In this document: in pieces, positions 1 to 12,100 of the stretch | Layout: each line of letters opens with the position of its first letter | Numbering within the stretch: the stretch's first letter is position 1 | Source: Aquanectria penicillioides | Lineage: Eukaryota; Ascomycota; Sordariomycetes; Hypocreales; Nectriaceae | DNA: 64,000 nt | Direction: 5' to 3' | Assembly: GCA_003415625.1 (NCBI GenBank) | Contig: PYIU01000003.1 | Location: 1,488,001-1,552,000, forward strand | Notes under the pieces: model-generated | Seen by the model: only the letters and a program-made list of their open reading frames with translations | What the model was told of the DNA's origin: nothing | Database searches by the model: none | Position numbers and translations under genes: made by a program

Positions 1-99
1 CAAATACGTCCCTTCAACCAAGATCACATATCAGATCATAGAGACGACGCAGACTGGCGCAGACAGGTGCAAGAGGATAGATCCCCCCACGACGCAACC

Positions 100-1958
100 A
101 TGGCCTCAGTCAACGAAGTCATCAAGCGACTGCAAGAGTCCCGCCCCCCGCGACCGACACTTTTGCCTACCTCACCATCGTCGAAAAGTCTCTGACCCCC
201 GAAATCCTCCCCGCTCTCGAAGAGATCCTCGAAGATGCCGACCTGACCAAGGATATCGGCTGGGACCTTGTCGAGATGCTCATCTCCGTCCCCGGCAGCG
301 AGTCCTGCCTCGAGACCATCGCCCGTCTCGGTAACCCTCGTGAAGTCATCCTCAAGGTCCTCGAGGTTCTCGACTCCAACTCCGAGTCATCAGAGGCCGG
401 CGACTCCCAAGCCAGCAAAAAATTCATTACTCTCGTGGGCATGCTCACCGTCTTGCACCGCCGCCTGCAGGTCAAGGCTCCTTCGCGCTTCCTCCACTCC
501 TCGCTGCAGACCGTCTACAAGGCCTACGATCCCATAGTGCCGAGACCACAGCAGTCATAATCGATTTCGTGAGGTCTCTCTCTGGGCGGAAGCGTCCCCC
601 ATTGCCCTCTCGTCAATCCAGCACCAAGCTGGACACACCTTTCCAAGAGAGTGACCCTTCCAAGAGCGCCCCGGACCCTGAGGCGGCCGGCCAGACAGAC
701 CCAGGAGAGCCAGAGCTAGTTACTCGACTTCTGCAGTCTTTTATCACTAGCATATTGGAAGCCTATGTGAACTCCAACAATATGGAGTGGGCGTCAAGAC
801 TGCTGGAATATTGCAGTCCGGAGAAGATCGTGCCTGGTCGGCCGACGATGCTCCAGGCTTTCAAGCAAGTTCCAGATCTACAGGCTATGGACGCCTTAGT
901 TGGACAGCTAGTAGTAAGCTGATTTCACTTCAATTTTTGTCCTGACCGTCAATTCATTAACGGATCCCCTTTAGGCCGTGGCTAGTGATCTTGGTCTGTC
1001 AAAATTATCGTCCGACGAAGTCAAGCAAATTCTAGAGGCTCCCGTTTCCAGCAATCCCCTCTCTGCCGAACCTGATTCTGAGGATCCTGAGGCCACGAAG
1101 TTGTCAACCGGCGGGTTTCTCTGTTTCACAGCGTACCGAATGTTCGCATCCGACATTTTTGACGCCAACTACAACCTCCCCGACCTGCACATCTTTCCCG
1201 ATCACCACTTGTTATTCAAGCGCTTTCTAGAGGATGATCCCCAATCCAAGATTGTGGGCAACCCAGGCACTGTCGAAGCTCTCATTGTCATGGCCTTGTG
1301 GTTGAACGATCAGAAGCGGTTGGTCGGTAGCTCTGGAGCTAATGCCGAAAAGCAGGTGAACTTCATGTCGTATCACCACCTTCTAACCCTCGTTTCTGTT
1401 TTCCACCCCACTCTCCGTATTCGCAATGTAGCCACCACTCTTGCAGGCCTCATTCTGCATTCAGATCCCGAGGAAGATGACCGACTTGCCATTCTCGAAG
1501 ATCTTCTTGAGAACTGCATGTTCTCGTCTCTGCAGGCTTGTGCAGTAACATGGTTGCGGGAGGAAATGATTACAACCCGCAAGACTGGTTCTAAAGGACG
1601 GTTCTCGAGTCCCGATTGCCTAGACACCATGCAGTACACTCTCTTCCAGGACCTCGTGCATCTGAGCGAGATGGATACTGTTGGTCTCTGGGAATATTGG
1701 GTGCAAAACTCTCCATTCCACCTCCAAGTAGCAAATTTTGCCCTTTTCCTCTTTGGTGGGAAGGACTATCGGGACCTAGCTCCAGCGGGCATGGCAGCAG
1801 CTATCGAGCACCGATATGTTGGACCCTTGGTGGCAGCGGCCAAAAAGCTTAAGACTGCCGTTGAAAATAAGGAGATGGACGGCGAAGGTCTGGAGGACCA
1901 GGTGTTGATGCAACTGGACATTCTCACAGATACTCTGGGGCGTGTGCCCCTTCAGTAA
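100..1958 (+). CDS. YAP1-binding protein / glomulin (Ybp1-ALF4) family, two apparent frameshifts
   Basis: Helical-repeat protein resembling the fungal Ybp1/glomulin family, whose yeast member binds Yap1 and supports its oxidation by peroxide. Start ATG at 100 (MASVNEVIKRL). Coding segments are 100-913 and 975-1958, with one intron at 914-974 (GTAAGC...TTTAG). The reading frame changes twice: near the C6 run at 144-149 and near CCC at 531-533. Adding one base at each point gives a continuous 599-residue protein with matching intron phase. Recognisable blocks are the middle stretch SFITSILEAYVNSNNMEW and the C-terminal region around GGFLCFTAYRMF and FMSYHHLLTLVSVFHPTLRI, with acidic linkers between. 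No catalytic motif is expected. The family name is from memory of the fold and blocks. The breaks are probably sequence errors rather than decay, because the flanking protein stays conserved. Regulation is not visible. Confidence 0.6.
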
Positions 1959-3333
1959 ATCTGGCTAACGATACAGCATGGGTCCGGGACGGAATGGTAT
2001 GGGATGGTGGGACGGGATGGACGGTGTTGGTTTGGAGTAACGAAAACCGGAAACGGGGCGGCTTCATTTGATATGGGTCTCGTCATGAACTCGAGTATAC
2101 GACGCTGTATGAAACATATCTGACGAAATGTATATGGGAATTGTATTGGAACAAGACAGCAAATAAATGCGCAGGCGCTTCAAGTGCAACCAGCTTGGTT
2201 GGGACATTGAGAATCGGGCTCGGGTCCGGATGTGATATAGGGTAATTAGGGACACACTCCAAGTGTCGTAATAATGGAGAGTGGTAAGGCATCAAGTAAT
2301 CAAGTAGTGCTTGGTTTTCTTCTAATTTTAACCCGGTTTCCATTTAAAAATGCCTTTGCTCGGTTTATTATTGGTGGTTGAGAATATAATGCAAAAGATG
2401 ACCGCTGTTGCTTCGACTAAGATTGTTAACATTCTGTGCACCCTGCGACCACCTTATTACGCACTAGAAATCGACGGCGAGGCAGACCCGGCACCTTCAG
2501 AATGGATCCTAAAAAAACCATGAAGCTTTGAATTGTTCTTTTTATACTTTTCATAACGCACAATGCATAACAGGCTCGACCACTGCTAATTATAAATAGC
2601 ACGGTTTCCATGGGCGAGGGCACATAGTAGGACAGGGCCGCACCGATCATCCCAAAATGGACTTATACCAAGAAACGCTCACCATCATCTCACGAGCCAA
2701 TTCGTTCGTTGAAGAAAATGTTGACGTGACCATGTGACACATGCCGCAAAGTACTGAAGTTAGACAAGATATTGGTGTTGATGTTCTGGAATCAAGCTGT
2801 TGCCGTCTTGCCCCAATCAGGCAAGGACACAAGGACACAAGCGGGTAGTGCAGAGGTGGTGATGTCATTCAACCGAGTGCGTATTGGCAACACGGGTCTG
2901 GGCACAGGATCAGAAAAGGGGCGAGACATGGCTTGATAGCTCACCTTTCTTTTTCTTCATTCTTTTCTTACGATGTGAGACTAAGCGTTCTTGGTATTAG
3001 CCTTCGGCGAACAAGGACACCTTGTGTAATAATTTGAGCAAGCTGTGGCTCGTCTACGGCGGGGGATCACGGAAGCAAAGGGCGAGGGACGCGTAGCAGC
3101 ATGACATAGCAACTGAGAGACGACAATGGTGAAGATGTGCCACCAGGTGTCGGGATCGAAGCAAGGGAGACCGAATTGGGCGGCGATCGAGAGACGAAGC
3201 TCGTTACGGCCTCGGACGGTTAGATCGTGTACCCAACTACATTCCGCTAACCGTCAGCTCCCCCGAGAGCACCGAGATTACAAAGGGCAAAGAGGACACG
3301 CAAAAAGTACGCCGGCATCCACTTGTCACAACG
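1959..3333. other. Intergenic, no gene recognised
   Basis: Contains the 3' end of the Ybp1-like gene and AT-richer spacer. Short open frames here have no recognisable protein character. The right edge runs into the remnant N-terminus of the sterol glucosyltransferase pseudogene, whose true beginning may lie somewhat further left than 3334. Confidence 0.5.
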
Positions 3334-6250
3334 ATGAGTTTGCGACCGGAGGTCCATAAACGCCTCAATCGCCATCCCTCGCTATCTCGACCCTCGGCTG
3401 CGCGGGCTGGTACTTCGTACCTGAATAAGGCGATATGGGAGGGTTGCAGTTGGGATAAAGCCTTGAATGAGGGTGCTAATCCGAACCCTTTGGAGCAGGA
3501 CTTAGATGATGGAGGTCTCGAAGACTGCTAGGATAAGCACTGATAGTTAAGTGTCAGCAACGAAAACTACTAGATAAGCGGAAAGGTGAAGAAGGATGGA
3601 CGACTACGCATCACGGTCAACGAAACGGCCAACATCGGGTACCTAGCCAAGGCCCTCGGGGCGACAATGAAAAAGGTCGGTTCGGCGAAGGACGACAAGA
3701 AGGTTCCAGAGCTCGGATTAACGGACAGCGAAGCGATGGCATCAAGAATGGCTATATCCAACATCGACCCGCATCCCAAGTTGAATATCATCATCATGGT
3801 GATTGGCTCTCGAGGCGATGCCCAGCCATTCCTCAACATCGGCAAGGTCCTGAAAGAGGAATAGGGACACCGCGTACAAATCGCCACTCTCCCCGCGTTC
3901 AGGGACTTTGTGGAAAAGGACTCTGGGCTCGAGTTCTTCTCCGTCGGGGGCGATCCAGCGGAGTTCATGGCATTCATGGTCAAGAACCCCGAGCTGATCC
4001 CAACAATCGACTCGGTCAAGGCTGGCGACATTGGCCGCCGGCGAGCAGCCATGGCAGAAGTGTTTGACGGCTTCTGGCGGGCATGTATAAATGCGACCGA
4101 CGACGAGAAGGGCAGCCAGAACCTGAAGATGATGGGTGTGAAGGACCCCTTCGTGGCAGACGCCATCATCGCAAACCTACCTAGTTTTGCCCACATCTAT
4201 TGTGCTGAAGCGTTGGGAACTTGCACTTGATGTTCACGTATTCGTACACGCCAACTCAAGCGTTCCCGGACTCTCTGACCAGTATAAAGAAGTTCAATGT
4301 CGATCCTGGATACACAAATTTCATCTCGTACCCACTCGTGGAGATGATGGTTTGGCAAGGCCTTGGTGATTTGATTGATGAATTCCGTGTGAAGACGCTG
4401 TGCTTGGATCCCATATCCACTCTATGGGCACCAGGTGCGACATACCGACTGCTCGTTCCCTTTATGCATGTGGTCTCCGGAACTGGTGCCGAAGCCCGAA
4501 GATTGGGGCAATGAGATTGACATATCAGGGTTCGTCTTCCTTGACACCGCATCCTCATTCGAGCCACCAAGCAACTCGAAGTCTTTCTAGATGCTGGTGA
4601 AGACTCAATATACATCGGGTTTGGATCTATTGTTATCGATGACCCAAACCGACTTACTAAGATGATCTTCAAGGCCGTCAAGATGGCAGGGGTTCGAGCT
4701 TTGGTCTCGAAGGGTTGAGGGGTTAGATTGCTTGAAAACGCACCTCACGATTGGTTGTTTCCATGTGTTAGAGCATGCGTCATCCATGGGGTGCTGGAAC
4801 GACTGCTATTGCACTCAAATGAGGGAGGCCAACAATGATTGTCCCCTTCTTTGGCGATCAACACTTCTGGGGAAATATGGTTGGCGGTGTGGGAGTCGGC
4901 CTAGATCCAGTTCTATACAAGGATTTGGATGCTGAGAAGCCGAAGCCGGCAGAGGGGATAGAATACTGTCTCACCGATGAGTCCCAAAAGGTCGCCGAGA
5001 AGATGGCCCGGGCAATCGAAAACGATGGAGATGAAGCAGCTAACGCAGCCAACCATCTTCACAGTCATTTACGACAGGGAGCCAAACACGCTGAAGTGTT
5101 CCATCCTCAATGACCAAGCGGCTGTTTGGAAGCCAATAAAGGGTTCTCACGTCAGATTGAGCCCACTAGCCGCAGATATTCTCGTAAGCAACGGGCCCCC
5201 AACTGGAAACGCCCCAGACTCATTAGACATGTTGAGTGGAATGACTTTGAGGGCCTTGGAGATATCAGTTACTGGGGTAGCGGGATTGATTGCGAAGACT
5301 GTTGGCGATGCCCTCAGTGGAGTTGTTGGCGTCCTGTATCGTCTCTTGAAGAGGTCTCGTCACTGAAGCAAGGGGCCAAGGACACCAAGCAAAACATTCA
5401 AGCCAAAGGTACCAGGGTCTGGGGATTCTACACAGAGTATGTCGGAGTATTCACAGCAGATTGGCGATTCTGCTTTGACTATCACATCGACATCTGCTGG
5501 CAGAGGGTCCGACCGATACATCCATGAGGTGACGCGCGGTGTTGAAAAGACTGCCACTGCCATCGCAAAAGCCCGGTTGATCTCTCCTTGGCGTTAGCGC
5601 AAGGATTTCACAATGCTCCGCGACTCTATGGAGATGACACAGTGCGTCGGCCACCACGGGTGACGGGATTTTGCTTTGGCCTGCATGTAGCACGCTTAGA
5701 GCTCATATATGGTGTCTACGATGGATTCACTAGCGTGATTCTTCTGTCGGTTCGGGGGCCAAAGAGAACGGCGTGATCGGCTTCCTTAAAGGGGTAGGAA
5801 TGGGCTTGACTGGTCTCATCCTCAAGAATCTGGCGGCAATAGTAGGCCTTGTTGGGTACACACTGCAAGGCGTGGTCAAACAAGCTGAGCGACACAAGAG
5901 ACCAGCTCGGTTCATCCGTCGAGCTCGGATTGTGCAGGGCTAGCGGGAGGTCAGGGCTCTTTCTGACTAACAACGCAAGGAGCTCGCCAAGCAGATCACG
6001 GAGGGCTGGCTTGTCATGAAGGGGTTATGCGACATGATCGCAGATGTTGAACGCCAAAAAGGGCTTGCCGGACAGCTCGACCGAGTGTTGCTTGATATCG
6101 ATGTCTTATTTGACAGCGTGGGCAGATCAAGAGAAGCACTAGAGGTGTTAAAGAGAGGCGAAGACCGGGAAAGCATTTCGCATCCTGGAGCTGAGGGGCG
6201 GACACCTGGACGAGCGAAGAACGATTGCAAAAGGAGCCAATCAACCTAGG
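3334..6250 (+). pseudogene. Decayed UDP-glucose:sterol 3-beta-glucosyltransferase-like gene (GT1/GT28 type)
   Basis: Fragments in all three forward frames line up, in order, with the long fungal sterol glucosyltransferases that move glucose from UDP-glucose to ergosterol-type sterols. Order: N-terminal basic segment (3334-3531); GRLRITVNETANIGYLAKAL (3595-3660); GT28-like nucleotide-binding entry LNIIIMVIGSRGDAQPFLNI (3781-3840); IGRRRAAMAEVFDGFWRACI (4030-4090); LHLMFTYSYTPTQAF (4215-4265); IYIGFGSIV (4608-4635); donor-binding HGGAGTTA with one G missing (about 4785-4810); MIVPFFGDQHFWGNM (4832-4880); and a C-terminal tail to about 6250. In-frame stops include TAG at 3862-3864, a TGA where Trp follows LVSKG near 4717, and a TGA after IALK near 4820. 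About a dozen residues are missing between LVSKG and LLENAPHDW. Several frame changes also occur. This mix shows genuine loss of function, unlike other broken genes here. Stops are not predominantly C-to-T type, so repeat-induced point mutation is not evident. Confidence 0.8.
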
Positions 6251-6737
6251 GGTCACAGTAAACTTTTCCGAACGAAGTCGGGAGGATGTGACATAGGCTT
6301 CCTCGCAAGAGTCACAAGGAGCAGATTCAAAGACGCAGAATGATGAATTCGAGTGAGGATGCGTTGGTAATCCACATGGGGGAAAGACAGTCGGTACCTA
6401 GACGTTAGATAATTCTGTCGCAGTTATAAGCCGTGGCATTTGGAGCCATTGTCTTTCTGAGAGGGCGAATTATGGAGATGACCAGGATTTTCTGTCATAT
6501 GTGTACTAGATGGTAGCTATTGTGAGTTTGGACAAATTCTCTTGCACGCGGTGGAAGCTGGGTGATTCTTACGTGCGGCTGGCGATGGATCAATCGATGC
6601 CTGACAATCCGTTCTTTTTTTGAAACCCTGTTCTATGTAACTTCTGATGATTCATGTACAACCTGCGCCGTTTTGGTAATGCTTCGATCCGTTCAATAAA
6701 AATATAATTTCGGACTGGTTTGTCCGAGTTGTTGACT
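6251..6737. other. Short intergenic spacer
   Basis: Separates the pseudogene tail from the 3' end of spp2. It probably holds the spp2 3' UTR (minus strand). No gene or structured RNA was recognised. Confidence 0.5.
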
Positions 6738-7781
6738 TCACCGTCGACGATCCCGATCGTAATCGCGGTGTCGGTCTCGATGTCGGTCATAATCCCTATC
6801 CCTGTCGCGATGGCGGTCGCGGTGCCCATGCCTTTCTCTCTCTCTCTCTCTCTCTCGCTCTCGCTTATAGCTATCTTCGTGCCGACGGCTTTCCTTGCGT
6901 TTGTCCTCTTCGCGACGGTAATCGTTTAGGCGTGGTCGGCGCGGTTTGCCGCCTTGGTTCCATGCACCGAGATCCTCATCTTCCTTCAGCTCTTTGGCAC
7001 CGAGGCCAAGGCGGTTGGGGCGTCGTTTGACCTCCTTTACCTTCGCTCCACGTGGCTTGCCATCCCAACCCATGCCACGGAGGAGAGCAGCGCCAAATTC
7101 TTCGACGGGCATGGCTTCGTAGTCCTCGAGAGTCGATGCCTCGCCGGCTTTCTGAACATCACGTTTGAATGCATCTTCCTCAGTTGGGTGGATGATCCTC
7201 TCATCTTCGATCTTGTTCCCCAATAGCGCATCCATTGCTTCGTCATCGGCTGTTCGTTGAGGTGGAGGGTTTTGGTCGGGGGTCTCATTAGGGCCGGCGT
7301 CCTCAGTTGGCTGGCTCTCCTCCTGGGTGTCTTCCGCAGGCTTTTGTTTGATGGTCAGACCCCATTTGAGCCCCTTATCTTGGTCCGCTGGCTCTGTTTC
7401 AACAGAGGTGCCGCTTTGCTGTGCCCTTGCTTCCTCCGGGAGAAGATTTTTGCCTTTCCTCTGCGCCTTCACATCGGACTTCCAATCGCGATTCGGTTGC
7501 CGGGCGATGACGTACTCTTTTTTCTCTGTCTGGGGATTTTTCTTTTTCCGTTCGGTCTCTGCTCCGCCTGCGCCAAACCCAGTGATCTTCTCGTGGCGAC
7601 CGCGGCCTTCGTCCTCGTCGGGTTCTGAATCGGACCCAGCTCCCCAAGCGTTTGATCGTGGTCTCTTGCCGAGTGTCGAGGGTGGATTCGGGCGAGAAGT
7701 TTTTTTCGAGTTGCCGTTTGAAGAAGACGCACCAAACTTTATGGCGATCCGGGGCGCGGAGCCCTTGTTCTGATCGGACAT
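6738..7781 (-). CDS. spp2: Pre-mRNA-splicing factor Spp2 (GPKOW-like, G-patch)
   Basis: Intronless 347-residue protein. The N-terminus (MSDQNKGSAPRIAIKFGA) is typical of fungal Spp2. The Spp2/G-patch core lies at about residues 225-265, with YEAMPVEEFGAALLRGMGWD followed by GKPRGAKVKEVKRRPNRLGLGA. In yeast, Spp2 uses its G-patch to recruit and activate the DEAH helicase Prp2 before the first catalytic step of splicing, in the nucleus. The middle is acidic and low complexity. The C-terminus is an Arg-Glu then Arg-Asp/His dipeptide tail encoded partly by a (TC)n tract at about 6838-6860, so its length may vary between strains. The gene is divergent from eaf1 across about 1.4 kb. The identification is firm. 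The function is known from the family, not shown here. Confidence 0.92.
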   Translation of the reverse strand: MSDQNKGSAPRIAIKFGASSSNGNSKKTSRPNPPSTLGKRPRSNAWGAGSDSEPDEDEGRGRHEKITGFGAGGAETERKKKNPQTEKKEYVIARQPNRDWKSDVKAQRKGKNLLPEEARAQQSGTSVETEPADQDKGLKWGLTIKQKPAEDTQEESQPTEDAGPNETPDQNPPPQRTADDEAMDALLGNKIEDERIIHPTEEDAFKRDVQKAGEASTLEDYEAMPVEEFGAALLRGMGWDGKPRGAKVKEVKRRPNRLGLGAKELKEDEDLGAWNQGGKPRRPRLNDYRREEDKRKESRRHEDSYKRERERERERERHGHRDRHRDRDRDYDRHRDRHRDYDRDRRR

Positions 7782-9162
7782 GGTGCAGCGACGTGCGTAT
7801 CTGCTTTCGCAGCTGTGAGGTTGGAGTGGTGTATGAAGTCTGAGGCCGAAAGCCAGGCGGACAATACGTCAGTTGCGTCCCTAGACCCTAGGCAGAATTC
7901 TGATGGGGCATGTGGCTGGAACGTGGCTATTGTAGATTATGTGGCTGGTGATCAAGGCATCTGAGTGGATCAAGCTGCAATCCCCAACTCATGAAAGTCG
8001 CCTCAGAGGCTCAAACCGAGTTGGCAACCTGTGCGGGGGATGGGTCGGTGGCTAAATTTTGACGAAGGGAGGGCGGCCCTGCGTATGCGAGGCAAAATCC
8101 AAAGTGGGAGTGTGAGGCATGCAAAAGTTTCTTCCCTTTTACACTTTCAAAACTGCGTCGTAATGTTCGGCCTCTGCCTGATGCACAATGGGACGTACTT
8201 TCAGATTTACATGCAGGCAACAAGTATTGGTGTTCGTAGCGCCGAATACGCGCAGGTCTCTGATGAGCAAGACTAAGATTCGGTGCACATGATTGAACGC
8301 TGAATGCGGTTTGGGGGAGAACGTTGGTAGATGGGTCACCAAAATTGAGCCCTTGCTCGAGAGGAAAAAAAAATAGAGTGCAAACATGCATCGTGCGGTC
8401 ACCACTTCACGCACGGGGTGACACACTGTGCTATTGCGCGTGCATCCCCGTGCATGCTACCCCCTTGCCCCCCCCAGCCGGTGCGCCCGCTAAGGCCACA
8501 CTAGCTCACTTAGCGGTATGCTCAGGCTGAAATCTGTTAGCAGGGTCTGCCCAATAGTCTCAAATCAGGACACAGTGCGGAGTCCACATACCCCCCCTTT
8601 AGTCGCTGATAACAAATTTCCCGCTCTGGTCTCAATCCGAGGATCCCACTCCCACATTCTTTCATCCCCTGCCTTTTTTTTGCCTGTCGTTCGGCCCGGC
8701 CGCCGTGCCTACTAAATTGCCACCTACCGCCTGCCGATCCAAAGCAAGAGCCAAAGCGTCTAACGCACAGGCACTCCCCACCACCCACTTTCACTGGGGC
8801 ACGCTTCCTTCTCGCTTTCGCTCCTGCCTGCTCTGCTCTGTTCTACTCTGTCTGCTCTGCCCTGCTTTTGCCAGCACCCAGCATCAGCACCCGCAACCAG
8901 AACCCCCTTCCCCCGGCGCCCCTACTAAACTCCACTACGACCAGCGCCTGGAAACCCCCCAAACCACCAACCACCACCGCACCACCCCCCGAGATCAAAA
9001 TTTTGACGCCTGTTCACGACCTCGCCATCAACCACATCGCCCAAAATCAATCAACACCGACGTCTTCCATCGCCTTGAACGCGTGCATTCATCTCGGAAG
9101 GCCTCGCTTCATCCCCTGCCACGTCCGTTTGCCCAAAAACGGATGTCGCGACCGCCGATGCT
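7782..9162. promoter_or_regulatory. Divergent intergenic region spp2 / eaf1
   Basis: About 1.4 kb between the divergent starts of spp2 (-) and eaf1 (+). The right third (about 8780-9130) is strongly C/pyrimidine-rich on the plus strand (CCACCACC, CCCCC runs), which fits a eaf1 5' leader. Short open frames here lack protein character. No TATA box can be assigned with confidence. Confidence 0.45.
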
Positions 9163-12100
9163 ATGACTGAGGTCGGGGCTGCCGACTTATCGAGGCTGCT
9201 TCAGTCAAAGCGCAATGAATGCAGGTGAGTCGCGTCCCATTTGAAAGAGCTGATTTTTCCGATTCCAGCGATATAATTTTCGGCATGCTGATGGCCCTCA
9301 GTTCAATCGTGACGTCGCGGAAGCGCAAGCTGCGTGAGCTCTTCGCTGTCGCGACACAGGTGGAGAGCCTCCCGCACCCCGTCCTCACGAATCCCGACGC
9401 GCCCACCACAACACCAGCCGAATGGTCATTCCTCCAAGCCAATGACATCTTCCAGTATGTCCCCCCAATTGAATCGGCCAGTTGCCACTTTGGCCTCGGC
9501 GCGAATGCCGTCGTAGTTGCATGCGACGACCTCTAACACTATTGCAGAGGCAAGATCCTCAACGAATCCAACATTCCTCAACGGCCTACCCTCTCTCTCG
9601 ACACCCTCAAGAAGTCTCTGGTCAAATCCGTTTTTGATGTTTCGGAGCCACTGCCGTGCCCTGCATTGGAAGAGGAAAAGAAGACAAAGGAAGCTGCAAC
9701 GAAGGCTCAAGATGGAACAAAGCCAAACGGAGCCCTTCAACCCACGAAACCGAACACCATCAACCCTCCTCAATTACCTGCAACACCCAAAACCCCTTCG
9801 CCATCAATACTCCGTCCTAATGGCCCGAATGCGCCTACGCAACCTGCCGCAGTTGTGCCATCGACAACGAACGGGCTTGTGAAACCAGTTGCCACACCCA
9901 ATTCCGCAGCACCAGTCCCAACACCACCCGTCAAACAGCAACCTCCAATTCCTACACCTGTCGTCCCTGCGGCTGGGCGCATTCCCCCACGACAGACACC
10001 AGTCGCCTTACCACCTGGACCCAAGGTTCCGAAACCAACAGTTGCGAAGGTCGAAGCTCTGGGTGAGATCAAACCAATACCTGAAGCAAGCGCTCCTGGT
10101 GTTGGATTATCAAGTTCCCTGTCGATTAAACCACCTACAGAAGTTTCCCGCCCACCCGACGCTTTGTCTTCACCAGGTTCAACCGCACAGAGTGCAACAA
10201 CACCCGCCGTTCACGACGTATCAGCCGACACCAGTCCGGAGAATGAGGGACCCCAATATCCAGAGCCAGTTGAGCAGAAGCTTGAACAAAATGTGGAATC
10301 CAAGAAGCCAGAGACGCCGGCGGCAGTGGAAGAGCCTTCTCATGAGGATTTGAAGACCCGAGCCATGTATGCACCTCCGGATTCTGCCGAAGCACAACTT
10401 CTTCAAGAGTCAATTAGGTCCACAGAGGCCGTGGAAGGTCCTAAGCCCGAGCTGAAGACTGGTCCAACTGCCGCCCAGGAGGGAACTAACAAGGTGTTGC
10501 CGGCTGATACTCCCACTATTACTAAACCCAGCACTGGTTCAGAGACGAAGGTTGATAAACCGACGGCAAGTGACGAATCCCAATCCAAGCAGGATGTCGA
10601 GAACGTAGAAGCTACGGCAAAGGAGATCCCGGATAGCCAGGAAGAAATCCCAGATCAAATGGATATTGACGGCCCAGAGCCCGACGACCAGCACACCCAA
10701 ACACCATCACCGGCTAAGAAAAAAACCCTAACCATTGAAACGCCATCGACTCCAATACCAGTGGAGGCTCCCCCGAAGGAACCCTCACAAGTGTCCGAGC
10801 GAGCAGTTACCAGGGTATCGTCCGGAGCAATGCGACTGAAGTCCGTCAGCGAAATTGTCGGTGTTACACCTCGACCTACTCCAACTCTCGAGCGAACTGC
10901 GACTACCAAGAGCTTTGACAACCAACTCACACCTGTTACATCTACCCCTCAATCCCCCAGTATCCGGCATCGAAACTTTTCTGCTCATCGCCGGGAGAGA
11001 TCAAAGAGCCAGGCTTCTACTGTTGTATTTGGAAAACAGCCCAAGCGGGTTGATGAGAAGACAATGGTTGCAAGTCAGCGAGATACAATCCAACCTACTG
11101 ATGATTATTACACCCCCCTATTCGTTCAGGGTTTCGCAGGAAGTTCGTCCTGGATGCAGCCCATCGAGAAAATTCTCTTTACTGCGAACAAGACTGTGGC
11201 AACTCCTGATGCCAACCTCGCAATCCAAGACCACCAGGCCTGTAAGGTTCTGCGACGAGTCTACCATCTTCAGCAACATGACAAGTGGTCTCTGCGACAG
11301 CCGAAGCGCTGTCCTGAACCAACTCGACCACCAACCCAGTGGGATGTGATGTTGCAAGAGATGAAGTGGATGCGAACCGATTTCCGTGAGGAACGAAAAT
11401 GGAAACGGGCTGTGGCTAAGAACCTTGCGTATGCTTGCGCAGAATGGCATGAGGCCACACCTGAGGAGCGCAAGGCACTTCAAGTGCCTGCGGTGATCCC
11501 TACGAAATCCTATTGCGCTGGCGATGTATCCATGGGTGATGCTGATACAGATGTTGTCGAGAACCAACCAACACCTGATCTGGTTTCATCGGGCGATGTC
11601 GACTCGCCTGATATTGTAGATGAGCTCACTGATGATTTGGTGGAGACAGTTGCACCCTCTGCTATTTTCGCACTCCAGGATGAAGATGTCGTCTTTGGAC
11701 TGCGAAGAACACCTGCAGCTGATCAATTATTGGAGGAGCTACCTCTATATGGATCGCCTCTCAAGGTTCCCAAATTTGACCTTACAGGCCCAGAATGGGA
11801 CCCAGACGCTCATTGGCGACGTCCAGCTCTTCCCCTCAGCCGGTATGTTGAGGGTCAGATGAAGTTGGTATCTGATGGTCCTCCTAGAAAACGTAGTCGC
11901 TATGACTACCAGAACGAGGACTCGGAGGATGAAAATGAAATTGTGTTTGCCGGCCAGAAATCGACAAACATGAAGCTTGCTGCTCAGACCAACGAGGTCG
12001 CCCTCTTTAACCCTGAGATGAAGCACATCCGTGATCGATTGCACGCCGGTCATCAGTTCCGACCACCGTCGGAGCACCCCATGCCTACTCAGAGCTTCTA

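Noticed and set aside
3334..6250. Repeat-induced point mutation as the cause of the pseudogene
   Set aside because: Stops are mixed in type, deletions and indels are prominent, and AT content is not raised in the way heavily RIP-mutated DNA usually shows.
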